This document shows positions 1 to 8,076 of a DNA stretch of 64,000 nucleotides, piece after piece (the stretch's first letter is position 1; each line of letters opens with the position of its first letter). The DNA is taken from positions 674,977-738,976 of the forward strand of contig NZ_FNVT01000001.1 in assembly GCF_900108335.1 (NCBI RefSeq). The letters are read 5' to 3'. Below the pieces are notes generated by a model. The model ran no database searches and was not told the DNA's origin. It saw only the letters and a program-made list of their open reading frames with translations. The DNA is from Nonomuraea solani. Lineage in GTDB: Bacteria > Actinomycetota > Actinomycetes > Streptosporangiales > Streptosporangiaceae. The translations under genes and the position numbers were made by a program.

Positions 1-2088
1 GCGGATGCCGAGGGTGGCGGTCAGGGCGTTGGCTATGGCGGCGGCTACTGGGCCCTGGGCGGCTTCGCCGGCGCCGACCGATGGGGTGCCGGGGTGTTCT
101 ACCAGTTCTACTGTGATTTCGGGGGTCTCGGTGAAGGGGAGGATTGGGTAGGTTTCCCAGGTGGTGCTGGTGATCTTCTGGTGGTTGAAGCGGACTCTTT
201 CTTTGAGGGTCCAGCTTGTTGCCTGGGTGGCGCCGCCCTCTATTTGGTTGCGGACGCCGTCGGGGTTGATGATCTGGCCTACGTCTACGGCGATGGTCAG
301 GTGGGTTACTCGGATGTCGTGGTCGGCTTCCAACTCGGCTACCGCGGCGCAGTAGGCGCCGGTGTTCTTGTAGCGGGCGAAGCCCAGGCCGAGGCCGGGG
401 CGGCCCCAGTTTGCCGTTGTGGTTGCTCGCCTTAGGACCTCTTGGGCTCGGGGGTCGGTCAGGTGGGCTAGGCGGTAGGCCAAGGGGTCTTGGTCTGCTT
501 GTTCGGCCAGCTCGTCCATGAAGGATTCGATGGCGAAGACGTTCATGAAGGCGCCGAGGGAGCGTAGAGCTGAGGAGCGGATCGGGGTTTTGAGGAGGCG
601 GTGGCCCGTGATTTGGAGGTGGGGGATCTCGTAGAGCGGGATTGCGTTGCGGGCCATGCCGAGGCCGGAGCCCATAGGTGGGTCGGTGGCGGGTGGGTAG
701 GTCCAGGGGGCTTCTAGGTGAGTGCCGGCTAGTAGGCCGGGGGTGCCGTCTGCGTAGCCGGGGCGGCTGGTGTGGCCTTGGCTCCAGACGTCGTACTGCC
801 AGGATTGGATCAGTCCGGCTTCGTTCACGGCTGCTGTTATGTCGGCGGACATGGCTGAGCCGAAGGGGGACCAGGTTAGTTCGTCCTCTCGGCTCCAGCG
901 GACCAGTACCGGTCTGCCTTGTGCCTCGCGGGCCAGGAGGGCGGCGTCCAGGGCTGCGTCGTCGGCGGCGTTGTGGCCGTAACAGCCGGCGCCCTCGGCG
1001 TGGCGGACCTCGATCGCGTCGTGGCCGAGGATTTGGGCGAGTGCCTTGCGTAGGGGGTGGACGCCTTGGGTGTGGCTCCAGATCTCCAGGGTGCCGTCGG
1101 GGTTCCAGCGGGCGGCGGCGCAGCTCGGGGCGATCGAGGCGTGGGCGATGAAGGGTCTGCTGTAGGTGGCGGTGTGTTGGGTGCCTTGAGGTTTTTCGCC
1201 GGTTGGGGTGTGGACGTTGATGGTTTCGTGGGGGCCTGCGCGGAGGTAGGTGTGGAGGTCGTGTTCGTCGGGGAGGGTGTTGCTTTCGGTCCATGTGGCC
1301 GACTTGCGGAGCCGGGTGAGGGCTTGGTCGGCTTCGGGTTCCGTTTCTGCTAGGACTCCCAGGAATGAGCCGTCGCGCACTACGTGGATGTCTGGTGGGA
1401 GTGGGGTGAGGGTTTTGAGTCGGGCGGCGGGGGAGGGTGGGCGCAGGATGCGGCCGTGGAGCATGTTCGGTAGGCGGAGATCGTGGATGAAGCGGGGGTG
1501 TCCGGCCACCTTGTCGGGCAGGTCCAGGCGGGGAACGCTGACGCCCACGAACACCGGTGATGGCTCGTTTGATGCAGGGCTCTGGGATTCGGGTGGCCGG
1601 GGTGCCTGGGAGTGGGGGGTGGTGGGGTCGGGTGGTCGTGCCTGGGGATTGGGGATGGTGAGGTCGGGTGGCCGGGGTGCCTGGGCTGCGCGGTCGGTTG
1701 ATGGTCCCTGGATGCGGGGGCCAAGGCTTGAGGCCAGGTCGGCGTAGGTTGCGGTTCGGGTGCCGTGGTGGAACTCGCCTCGGTGGACTGTTACCTGGTC
1801 TGGGGGGACGTTCCAGCGGCGGGCGGCTTCGGCTGTGTAGGTGGTGCGGATTTGGGTGCAGGCTTCGCGGAGTGGTGGGCCTGCGTGGGCGATTGACATG
1901 CTGCCTGCTGTGCAGCCCTCGTTTGGGCCCTCGTCTGTGCGGGCGGGCAGCATACGTACCTGAGACAGGTCGGCGCCCAGGGCGTCGGCGGCGATTTGGG
2001 CCAGGGCGGTGAGTACGCCCTGGCCGAGTTCTACTTTTCCGGCGCGTACCGAGATGATTCCGTCGGAACCGACGGAGACGGCCGTCAT
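1..2088 (-). CDS. Molybdenum hydroxylase large subunit (xanthine dehydrogenase/IorB-like), 3' end beyond the left edge
   Basis: The minus-strand frame is open from an ATG at 2088 to position 1 (696 codons, no stop), so the gene leaves the window on the left. The N-terminus has GKVELGQGVLTALAQIAADA, the molybdopterin-binding signature of two-subunit hydroxylases such as isoquinoline 1-oxidoreductase. Near the end it has GVRNQIEGGATQATSW and SVGAGEAAQGPVAAAI, typical of the aldehyde oxidase/xanthine dehydrogenase Mo domain. The family hydroxylates heterocycles or aldehydes with water as oxygen source. The ATG overlaps the stop of the [2Fe-2S] gene (ATGA). No FAD subunit is visible, which fits the IorAB type. 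Residues about 131-167 form a proline-rich insert with three QA(P)RPP-type repeats. Third-position A (CCA, GCA, GTA, CTA) is much commoner than in neighbouring genes. Substrate is unknown. Confidence 0.85.
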   Translation of the reverse strand, partial: MTAVSVGSDGIISVRAGKVELGQGVLTALAQIAADALGADLSQVRMLPARTDEGPNEGCTAGSMSIAHAGPPLREACTQIRTTYTAEAARRWNVPPDQVTVHRGEFHHGTRTATYADLASSLGPRIQGPSTDRAAQAPRPPDLTIPNPQARPPDPTTPHSQAPRPPESQSPASNEPSPVFVGVSVPRLDLPDKVAGHPRFIHDLRLPNMLHGRILRPPSPAARLKTLTPLPPDIHVVRDGSFLGVLAETEPEADQALTRLRKSATWTESNTLPDEHDLHTYLRAGPHETINVHTPTGEKPQGTQHTATYSRPFIAHASIAPSCAAARWNPDGTLEIWSHTQGVHPLRKALAQILGHDAIEVRHAEGAGCYGHNAADDAALDAALLAREAQGRPVLVRWSREDELTWSPFGSAMSADITAAVNEAGLIQSWQYDVWSQGHTSRPGYADGTPGLLAGTHLEAPWTYPPATDPPMGSGLGMARNAIPLYEIPHLQITGHRLLKTPIRSSALRSLGAFMNVFAIESFMDELAEQADQDPLAYRLAHLTDPRAQEVLRRATTTANWGRPGLGLGFARYKNTGAYCAAVAELEADHDIRVTHLTIAVDVGQIINPDGVRNQIEGGATQATSWTLKERVRFNHQKITSTTWETYPILPFTETPEITVELVEHPGTPSVGAGEAAQGPVAAAIANALTATLGIR
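1589..1695 (-). repeat. Imperfect tandem repeat encoding a proline-rich insert
   Basis: Three units begin with TCGGGTGG at 1589, 1628 and 1664 (plus-strand reading), with periods of 39 and 36 bases, both multiples of three. They encode repeated QA(P)RPP(D/E) blocks inside the molybdenum subunit, between its N-terminal motif and the rest of the Mo domain. The in-frame periods suggest an expanding linker rather than damage. Confidence 0.7.
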
Positions 2089-2534
2089 TCCGCTGCTTTC
2101 AGGACCGCGCGGATGATGCGGCGGTGGACGCCGCAGCGGCACAGGTTGCCGTTCAGGGCCTCCGCTACTGCCTGTTCGGTTGGGTGTGGGGTGGTCTTCA
2201 GGAGAGCTGCGGCGCTGATCATCATTCCTGAGAGGCAGTAGCCGCATTGGCCGGCCTGTTCCTCCAGGATCGCTTGTTGGATGGGGTGTAGGTCGGCTCC
2301 CGGGGCGAGTCCTTCGATGGTCACCACTGATCGGTTCTCGGCGGCTGACAGAGGGGTGTCGCAGGCGGGGGTCACTCGGTCGTCGAGGAGGATGAAGCAG
2401 GCGCCGCACATTCCGGCGCCGCAGCCGAAGCGGGTTCCCACCAGGTTCAGTTCTCCGCGTAGTACGTCGAGGAGTGGGGTGGCGGGGTCGGAGGTGGATT
2501 TCACGGACTTGCCGTTGATGGTCAGGCGGGTCAT
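2085..2534 (-). CDS. [2Fe-2S] iron-sulfur subunit of a molybdenum hydroxylase
   Basis: This 149-residue protein transfers electrons from the molybdenum site of the adjacent large subunit. It has the two cluster motifs of the family: CGAGMCGACFILLDDRVTPAC, in which the cysteines bind the ferredoxin-like cluster, and a helical-domain pair CGYC...CRCG (about residues 100-140) for the second cluster. The length is normal for IorA/CoxS-type subunits. The ATG at 2534 overlaps the stop of the upstream GntR gene (ATGA), and its own stop overlaps the start of the large subunit (ATGA), so the three genes are translationally coupled. An electron acceptor is not encoded nearby. Confidence 0.93.
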   Translation of the reverse strand: MTRLTINGKSVKSTSDPATPLLDVLRGELNLVGTRFGCGAGMCGACFILLDDRVTPACDTPLSAAENRSVVTIEGLAPGADLHPIQQAILEEQAGQCGYCLSGMMISAAALLKTTPHPTEQAVAEALNGNLCRCGVHRRIIRAVLKAAE

Positions 2535-3187
2535 GTGAACACCTCTGGGTGGTGGGAGAGCTCCACTCGTGTGCGGCGGATGTGGCCGGTCAGGCAGCGT
2601 TCCGCGTCCACGGTGTCGCGGCGTTCGATCGCGTCCAGGAGGAGGCGGTGTTCGGCGTTCACCACCCAGCGTCGTGATGGGCCGGTCAGGTGCATGAAAG
2701 CGCGTCGGTAGTGCTGGGTCGCGTTCCACAGGCGGACCACCATGCCTGAGAGGTGGTCGATGGTGCAGCCCGAGTAGGTCAGCAGGTGGAATTCGCGGTC
2801 GAGGGAGAGGAACTCGCCGATGTCGGTGTTCGCCTCGATCTTGTCCTGGATGAGGGCCAGGCGGTGGTGGTCGTCGGGGGTGAGGTGAGGGATGCTCTCG
2901 GTCAGGGCGAGGGGTTCGAGGCGTTCGCGCATCTGGTAGATCACGTCCACCTGGTGGCGGTCGAGGAGGGGTACGCGGGCGCCGCGGCGCGGGTGGTGTT
3001 CGGTGAGGCCCTCGGCTTCCAGCATGCGCAGGGCCTCGCGGACCGGGAGGCGGCTGGCGCCGAGGCGTTCGGCCAGGTCCTCCTGCCGGATCCGCTCCCC
3101 GGGGGCGATCGCGCCGCTGAGGATGGCCTCGCGCAGATGGTCGGCCACCCGTTGGCTCTCGGGCATGCGCGTGGTCGGGTCGGGCAT
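2531..3187 (-). CDS. GntR-family transcriptional regulator, FCD type
   Basis: The protein (218 residues from the ATG at 3187; a second ATG lies at 3166) has an N-terminal winged helix-turn-helix with the GntR pattern ERIRQEDLAERLGASRLPVR followed by EALRMLEAEGL. An FCD ligand-binding domain follows, with conserved D, H and H residues (LDREFHLLTYSG; NAEHRLLLDAI). FCD regulators usually sense organic acids and bind short palindromes. It lies between the VOC gene (14 bases downstream of its stop) and the [2Fe-2S] gene (ATGA overlap), so it is inside the operon it probably controls. The TTGGATCCA palindromes at 3715-3778 are the obvious candidate targets. Start choice is uncertain because neither ATG has a clear ribosome binding site. 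Confidence 0.88.
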   Translation of the reverse strand: MPDPTTRMPESQRVADHLREAILSGAIAPGERIRQEDLAERLGASRLPVREALRMLEAEGLTEHHPRRGARVPLLDRHQVDVIYQMRERLEPLALTESIPHLTPDDHHRLALIQDKIEANTDIGEFLSLDREFHLLTYSGCTIDHLSGMVVRLWNATQHYRRAFMHLTGPSRRWVVNAEHRLLLDAIERRDTVDAERCLTGHIRRTRVELSHHPEVFT

Positions 3188-3200
3188 GGGCCCGGTCGGA

Positions 3201-3698
3201 TCAGGTGCGTGCACGGTCGAATGCCTTGCCGTTCGGGTACGACACCAGCTCGAACTGCATCCCCCAAGGCGCCAGGAAGTACACCCACCGCTGGCCCTCG
3301 CTGGGTCCCTTGCTGGCCGTCGGTTCGCCCAGTATCCGTACGTCGTGTTCGCGAAGGTGGGAGACCGCCGCATCCAGGTCGTCGACGTACAGGGCCACGT
3401 GATGGCCGCCGATGTCGCTGTTGCGGGGTACCTCCGGGTGCTGGCCGGGGGCCGCGTACTGGAAGACCTCGAAGATCGCCTGGCCGCCGCATCTGAAGAA
3501 GTGCAGCCGTTCCATCACCGCCCGGGGATGCACGTTGAGGTGGTCGCGCATCCACGTGCCCGAGGAGTGGGCGAAGGGGCCGAGGGAGTACATGTACTCG
3601 CAGCCGAGTACGTCCACCAGGAACGTCCTGGCCTCCTCCAGATCGGGCACCGTGAAGCCGATGTGGTCCACTCCGCTGAGTCCTGGAAGTCCGGTCAT
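3201..3698 (-). CDS. VOC-family (glyoxalase/extradiol dioxygenase fold) protein
   Basis: This 165-residue protein has two VOC modules. Putative metal ligands follow the family pattern: His in VDHIGFTV at the N-terminus, Glu in IFEVF, His in GGHHVALYV, and Glu in GMQFELVSYP near the C-terminus. The start at 3698 follows a strong GAGGGGGG ribosome binding site. It is the first gene of the leftward operon with the GntR regulator and the molybdenum hydroxylase, so it probably acts on an intermediate of the same pathway as an isomerase, lyase or dioxygenase. The exact reaction cannot be read from sequence. Confidence 0.85.
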   Translation of the reverse strand: MTGLPGLSGVDHIGFTVPDLEEARTFLVDVLGCEYMYSLGPFAHSSGTWMRDHLNVHPRAVMERLHFFRCGGQAIFEVFQYAAPGQHPEVPRNSDIGGHHVALYVDDLDAAVSHLREHDVRILGEPTASKGPSEGQRWVYFLAPWGMQFELVSYPNGKAFDRART

Positions 3699-3714
3699 TG
3701 CGCCCCCCTCTGGA

Positions 3715-3728
3715 TTTTGGATCCAAAA
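3715..3728. promoter_or_regulatory. Candidate GntR operator 1, perfect palindrome
   Basis: TTTTGGATCCAAAA is a perfect 14-base palindrome, 17 bases upstream of the VOC start codon and in the divergent promoter region of the E1 gene. AT-rich palindromes of this kind are typical FCD-type GntR operators. The nearest regulator gene is the GntR at 2531-3187. Confidence 0.65.
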
Positions 3729-3768
3729 CAGCCTACGTCGGGGGTGATGAGGCGGGGAAGGGGTGTTT

Positions 3769-3778
3769 TTTGGATCCA
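3769..3778. promoter_or_regulatory. Candidate GntR operator 2
   Basis: TTTGGATCCA repeats the core of the palindrome at 3715-3728. The centres of the two sites are 53 bases apart, about five helical turns, so dimers at both would face the same side of the DNA. The site is 19 bases upstream of the E1 start codon at 3798. Confidence 0.55.
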
Positions 3779-3797
3779 TCTCGTGTAAGGCTGAGGA

Positions 3798-5963
3798 ATG
3801 CCTCTGCGCCGCCGTCTCGAGCCGCGGGCCCCCTGGGTGGAGGTCGTCGCCACCGACGAGGACTGGGACGCCGCCGACCCCCACCTGCTGATGACCATGC
3901 TCGGCCACCTCCTGCTGATCAGGACCTTCGAGGAGTACGTGCTCGACCTCGCCAAGTCCGGTCTCGTGCACGGCCCGGCGCACTCCAGCATCGGTCAGGA
4001 GGGTGGCGCGGTCGGCTCGGTTCTGGCGCTCGCCGCCGGCGACACCGTCAACGGCTCGCACCGAGGGCATCACCAGTTCCTGGCCAAGGCGCTCCAGCAC
4101 GTGGAGCCGAAGGGCGTCGATCCGGCGAAGGACTTCTCAGCGGACGTACGGGACGTGCTGCTGCGTACGCTCGCCGAGATCTGCGGCCTGGACCGGGGGT
4201 TCAGTCACGGCCGCGGCGGTTCCATGCATCTGCGGTGGAAGGACGCCGGAGCCATCGGTACGAACGCCATCGTCGGCGGCGGCGTCCCGTTCGCGGCCGG
4301 GTCGGCGTGGGCGCACCGGCAGGCGGGCACCGGGGCGGTCGCGGTGACGTACTTCGGGGACGGGGCCATCAACATCGGCTCCACGCTGGAGACGCTCAAC
4401 CTCGCCGCCGCCTGGCATCTGCCGCTCTGTTTCTTCGTCGAGAACAACCGCTACGCCGTCTCCACCGGCGTCACCGAGGCCACCGCCGAGCCCCGCCTGT
4501 CGGCCCGTGGCCCCGGGTTCGGCGTGCCGAGCTGGAAGGTGGACGGCATGGACCCGCTCGCCGTTCACCTGGCCATGCGTGAGGCGCTGGCGTACATGCG
4601 GGCGGGAGAGGGCCCCACCGTTGTCGAGGCGGACGTGTACCGATATTTCCATCAGAACGGCCCGTTCCCCGGCAGCGCGTTCGGTTACCGGACGAAGGAG
4701 GAGGAGCAGGAGTGGCGCGCCCGCGACCCGATCGAACGGCTCACCGGCCACCTGGCCCGCCGCGCCATCCTGACCAGGTCGGACATGGACGCCGCGGCGG
4801 TACGGGCCAAAGACCTGATGACGGAGGTCGGTGGCGTCCTGCTCGAACCGATGCCCGGCGGCAAACCGGGGCAGCGCCGGATCAGACCGGGCGAATGGCC
4901 GGACCCGGGCTTCGCCCATGTGGGCGTCCGTGGTGACCTGTCCGAGTTCGAGGACGCGCGGACAAAGTTCACCGGGGAGCTGACCGAGGGCAGGTTCATC
5001 GACGCCGTGGCCGGGGTCATGGCGCGGCGGATGGGAGAGGACGACTCGATCGTCGTGCTCGGCGAGGACGTACACCGGCTCAACGGCGGCACCAACGGCG
5101 CCACCCGCGGACTCAAAGCCGCCTTCCCCGACCGCGTGCTCGGCACCCCCATCAGCGAGAACGCCTTCACCGGGCTGGCCGGCGGCATCGCCTCCGACGG
5201 CCGGTACACGCCGGTGGCCGAGCTCATGTACGCCGACTTCATGTGGGTCGCCGCCGACCAGCTCTTCAACCAGATCGCCAAGGCCAGGCACATGTACGGC
5301 GGCACCGACCCCATGCCGCTCGTCCTGCGCAGCAAGGTCGCCATGGGCACCGGGTACGGCTCCCAGCACTCCATGGACCCCGCCGGCCTCTTCGCCACCG
5401 CGCCCGGCTGGCGGATCGTCGCGCCGACGACGCCGTTCGACTACGTGGGCCTCATGAACAGCGCGCTGCGCTGCCGGGATCCGGTCGTGGTGCTGGAGCA
5501 CGTCGATCTGTACGCGTCCACGGGCGAGTCGCCGGTGGGCGACCTGGACTACTGCCTCCCTGTGGGGAGGGCGGCCGTCCGGCGGGCGGGAGAGCGGGTG
5601 ACGGTGCTGACGTATCTGGCGATGACCTCGTACGTGCTGCGGGCCGTCGAGGCGTCCGGCGTGGACGCCGAGGTGATCGACCTGCGCTGGCTGGATCGGG
5701 CGAGCCTCGACTGGGACACCATCGGGGTGAGCGTCAAGAAGACGAACAACGTGCTGATCGCCGAGCAGGGGCCCGCCGGGGCGTCCTATGGCGGGTGGCT
5801 GGCCGACGAGATCCAGCGGCGATTGTTCGACTGGCTGGATCAGCCGGTGCAGCGGGTGACCGGCGGGGAGGCGTCCCCCAGCATCAGCAAGGTGCTCGAA
5901 CGGGCGGCCATCGCCGGGGAAGAGGACGTGGCCGCCAAACTCACTGAAATGACGGCGTACTGA
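3798..5963 (+). CDS. Fused 2-oxoacid dehydrogenase E1 (alpha-beta), thiamine diphosphate-dependent
   Basis: In this 721-residue protein the E1 alpha and beta chains are joined in one polypeptide. Residues about 25-330 are the alpha part, with the thiamine diphosphate motif GDGAINIG at about 187 and the closing NN at about 216. Residues about 395-720 are the beta part (LGEDV, GLAGGIASDGRYTPVAELMY, and a transketolase C-terminal domain). E1 decarboxylates a 2-oxoacid and reductively acylates the lipoyl E2, which starts one base after this stop. Fused E1s of this kind occur in acetoin-type and branched-chain-type complexes. Pyruvate, branched-chain oxoacids or acetoin are all possible substrates. 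No E3 gene is present, so a shared dihydrolipoamide dehydrogenase is expected elsewhere. Confidence 0.9.
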   Translation: MPLRRRLEPRAPWVEVVATDEDWDAADPHLLMTMLGHLLLIRTFEEYVLDLAKSGLVHGPAHSSIGQEGGAVGSVLALAAGDTVNGSHRGHHQFLAKALQHVEPKGVDPAKDFSADVRDVLLRTLAEICGLDRGFSHGRGGSMHLRWKDAGAIGTNAIVGGGVPFAAGSAWAHRQAGTGAVAVTYFGDGAINIGSTLETLNLAAAWHLPLCFFVENNRYAVSTGVTEATAEPRLSARGPGFGVPSWKVDGMDPLAVHLAMREALAYMRAGEGPTVVEADVYRYFHQNGPFPGSAFGYRTKEEEQEWRARDPIERLTGHLARRAILTRSDMDAAAVRAKDLMTEVGGVLLEPMPGGKPGQRRIRPGEWPDPGFAHVGVRGDLSEFEDARTKFTGELTEGRFIDAVAGVMARRMGEDDSIVVLGEDVHRLNGGTNGATRGLKAAFPDRVLGTPISENAFTGLAGGIASDGRYTPVAELMYADFMWVAADQLFNQIAKARHMYGGTDPMPLVLRSKVAMGTGYGSQHSMDPAGLFATAPGWRIVAPTTPFDYVGLMNSALRCRDPVVVLEHVDLYASTGESPVGDLDYCLPVGRAAVRRAGERVTVLTYLAMTSYVLRAVEASGVDAEVIDLRWLDRASLDWDTIGVSVKKTNNVLIAEQGPAGASYGGWLADEIQRRLFDWLDQPVQRVTGGEASPSISKVLERAAIAGEEDVAAKLTEMTAY

Positions 5964-5964
5964 G

Positions 5965-7122
5965 ATGGCCGGGCTGCTGCGAATGCCGGAGGTGGCGGCG
6001 AACGCGGGGGAGGCGGTTCTGCAGGCGTGGGCGGTTCCGGTGGGCGCGCCGGTGAAGGCCGGGGACGTCATCGCGACCGTGGAGACCGACAAGGCGGTGG
6101 TCGAGGTGGCCGCCGAGACCGACGGCGTCCTGGTGCGCACGCTGGTCGATGAGGGTGCCACGGTCGCGGTCGGTACGCCCATCGCCGTCCTGGGAGACGC
6201 GGGTGAGCTACCGGGCAAAGCGGACGCCTTGCCCGCCGACCAGGACGCGCCGTCCGAGCGGCCCGCAGAGCGGATCTTTTCGAGTCCGCTGGCGCGCCGC
6301 CTGGCCAAGGAGGCGCATCTGGGCCTCGGTGACCTCACCGGCACGGGCCCGAACGGCCGCATCGTCCGCCGCGACGTCGAGACCGCCATCGCCGCCAGAA
6401 GCCATCAAAAGCCACGAAGCCCCCAAGAGCTCCAAGAGCCCCAAGAGCAGCTCCGAGAGCCCCAAGAGGTGCCGCATTCGCGGGCACGGCGGGCCGCGGC
6501 GGCCCGGCTGACCCAGAGCAAGCAGACCGCCCCCCACTTCTACGTACGCGGCACGGCCCACGTCGGCAAACTGCTCAAACTCCGCCGCGACCTCACCAAC
6601 TCGGTCTCCATCAACGACCTCGTGATCAAGGCCGCCGCCCAGGCCCACGTCCTCGTACCGGAAATGAACGTCATCTGGACCCAGGAAGCCACCCGCACCT
6701 TCACCACAGTGGACCTGTCCGTGGCCATCGCGACCCCGAACGGCCTCGTGACCCCGGTCCTGAAGAGCGTGGAGAAAAGCTCCGTGACCACGATCGCCAC
6801 CACCGTCAAAGACTTCGCCGACCGCGCCAGAACAGGCCGCCTGCGGCAGGACGAGCTGGAAGGCGGCGTACTGACCATCACGAACCTGGGCATGCACGGC
6901 GTGGAGGAGTTCGCCGCGATCATCAACCCGCCCCAGTCCGCGATCCTCGCCGTCGGCGCCGTCCGCCGCGAGCCGGTCGTCGCCAAAGGCCGGGTGAAGG
7001 CCGCCCAGGTGATGCGCGTCACGCTCTCGGTCGATCACCGCCCCATCGACGGCACCGTGGCCGCCGCCTGGATGCGGACGTTCCTGGACCTGCTGGCCCA
7101 CCCCGTCCGCATCCTGGCCTGA
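5965..7122 (+). CDS. Dihydrolipoamide acyltransferase (E2) of a 2-oxoacid dehydrogenase complex
   Basis: This 385-residue protein has three parts in order. A lipoyl domain (about 3-78) carries the attachment lysine in ETDKA at about 43. A peripheral-subunit-binding domain (about 105-140; SSPLARRLAKEA, GTGPNGRIVRRDV) binds the E1/E3 partners. A catalytic acyltransferase core follows, with the active-site His in SVDHRPIDG at about 358. A linker at about 150-170 contains the repeated QEPQE block. The gene begins one base after the E1 stop, so the two are co-transcribed. The stop codon abuts the stop of the convergent gene at 7123. Confidence 0.93.
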   Translation: MAGLLRMPEVAANAGEAVLQAWAVPVGAPVKAGDVIATVETDKAVVEVAAETDGVLVRTLVDEGATVAVGTPIAVLGDAGELPGKADALPADQDAPSERPAERIFSSPLARRLAKEAHLGLGDLTGTGPNGRIVRRDVETAIAARSHQKPRSPQELQEPQEQLREPQEVPHSRARRAAAARLTQSKQTAPHFYVRGTAHVGKLLKLRRDLTNSVSINDLVIKAAAQAHVLVPEMNVIWTQEATRTFTTVDLSVAIATPNGLVTPVLKSVEKSSVTTIATTVKDFADRARTGRLRQDELEGGVLTITNLGMHGVEEFAAIINPPQSAILAVGAVRREPVVAKGRVKAAQVMRVTLSVDHRPIDGTVAAAWMRTFLDLLAHPVRILA

Positions 7123-8061
7123 TCACGGCGCGGGACGGGGACCGCTCCGGTCCCCACCGGCCCGCGCGGTCCCGAAATACTCCACCCGCCACGCGCCCCC
7201 GCTCCGCATCAGGGTGCGGGCCTCGAACCGGCCCCGCTGGTCGACCCTGGTGACCGTGCTCCGGCCGGCCGAGTGGAACGCCCCGGACGGCGCGCCAGGC
7301 TCCCGGTAGAAGACCCAGATCCGCTGGTTGGACAGCCATTCCCAGGTCGAGACCGGCTTGCCGCGCAGCCGCCCCGTGTGCACGATCTCCTGGCCCAGGC
7401 GCCGGACCTGGTAGCCGACGATCTGGGTCGCGTACGGCCGATACGAGGTCGCCTCCACGAACACGGCCTCGCTCCGCCCCCCGATGGCCTCGGACGTGGT
7501 GCGCACCTCGGCCCGCCAGTCCCCGCTCGCCACGACCGGCCCGCCCACGGTGAACCGGCCCAGGTCGTCGGTGACCGCCTCGGCCAGCTCGCGCCAGCCG
7601 CACACGTTGTCCTCCCGGAACGCGAGCACCACGTCCAGCCCGCCGCCCGGCCCCGTGGCACCGTTCTTGACCAGTTCGGCCCGCCCCGTGAGCCGCGCCA
7701 GCTCGCCCCTGGGCACCTGGGGCGGCTGGGCGTCGAAGTCCGTGAACCGCACCTCGGCCCTCGTCCCGCGCGTGGCGACGTCGAAGTCGTGCCCGGCGCT
7801 GGTCTCCCCGGCGCGTACCTCGACGCGCCAGGGGCCCTCGGGGGCGCCGGGCCGCAGCAGGTGGGTGGCCTGCCAGCCGCAGGGCGCGTGCCGGTCGGTG
7901 AAGCCGATCGGGTACGCGATCCCGTCCGGGGCGGTCAGCCACCCGTACATCGTGGAGACGCGCGTGGCGGACACGTCGATGACGATCTCGATCGGACCGG
8001 TGTCCAGGACGACCGGGTGCGGGGTCACCTCGATGGCGCGGATGTCGGGTGAGGTCTGCAC
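7123..8061 (-). CDS. Uncharacterised beta-rich protein
   Basis: This 312-residue protein starts with GTG at 8061 behind a strong GGAGGAG ribosome binding site. I do not recognise a named family. It is rich in Val, Thr, Arg and Gly, has no signal peptide or membrane segment, and its spacing of short hydrophobic stretches suggests immunoglobulin-like beta-sandwich modules (GPIEIVIDVSATRVSTMYGW near the start; VTRVDQRGRFEARTLMRSGG near the end). It lies directly behind the remnant WD40 tail at 8077-8245, so it was probably the second gene of an operon whose first gene has been lost. Its stop abuts the E2 stop. Confidence 0.7.
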   Translation of the reverse strand: MQTSPDIRAIEVTPHPVVLDTGPIEIVIDVSATRVSTMYGWLTAPDGIAYPIGFTDRHAPCGWQATHLLRPGAPEGPWRVEVRAGETSAGHDFDVATRGTRAEVRFTDFDAQPPQVPRGELARLTGRAELVKNGATGPGGGLDVVLAFREDNVCGWRELAEAVTDDLGRFTVGGPVVASGDWRAEVRTTSEAIGGRSEAVFVEATSYRPYATQIVGYQVRRLGQEIVHTGRLRGKPVSTWEWLSNQRIWVFYREPGAPSGAFHSAGRSTVTRVDQRGRFEARTLMRSGGAWRVEYFGTARAGGDRSGPRPAP

Positions 8062-8076
8062 GATGCTCTCCTCCAG

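Noticed and set aside
94..2012. Several plus-strand reading frames of 60-165 codons across the first 2 kb
   Set aside because: They are Gly/Arg/Val-rich with no family match, while the minus strand has one continuous frame with clear molybdenum-hydroxylase motifs.
4137..6389. A 750-codon minus-strand frame opposite E1/E2
   Set aside because: It is the low-complexity shadow of the E1-E2 genes, whose catalytic motifs are on the plus strand.
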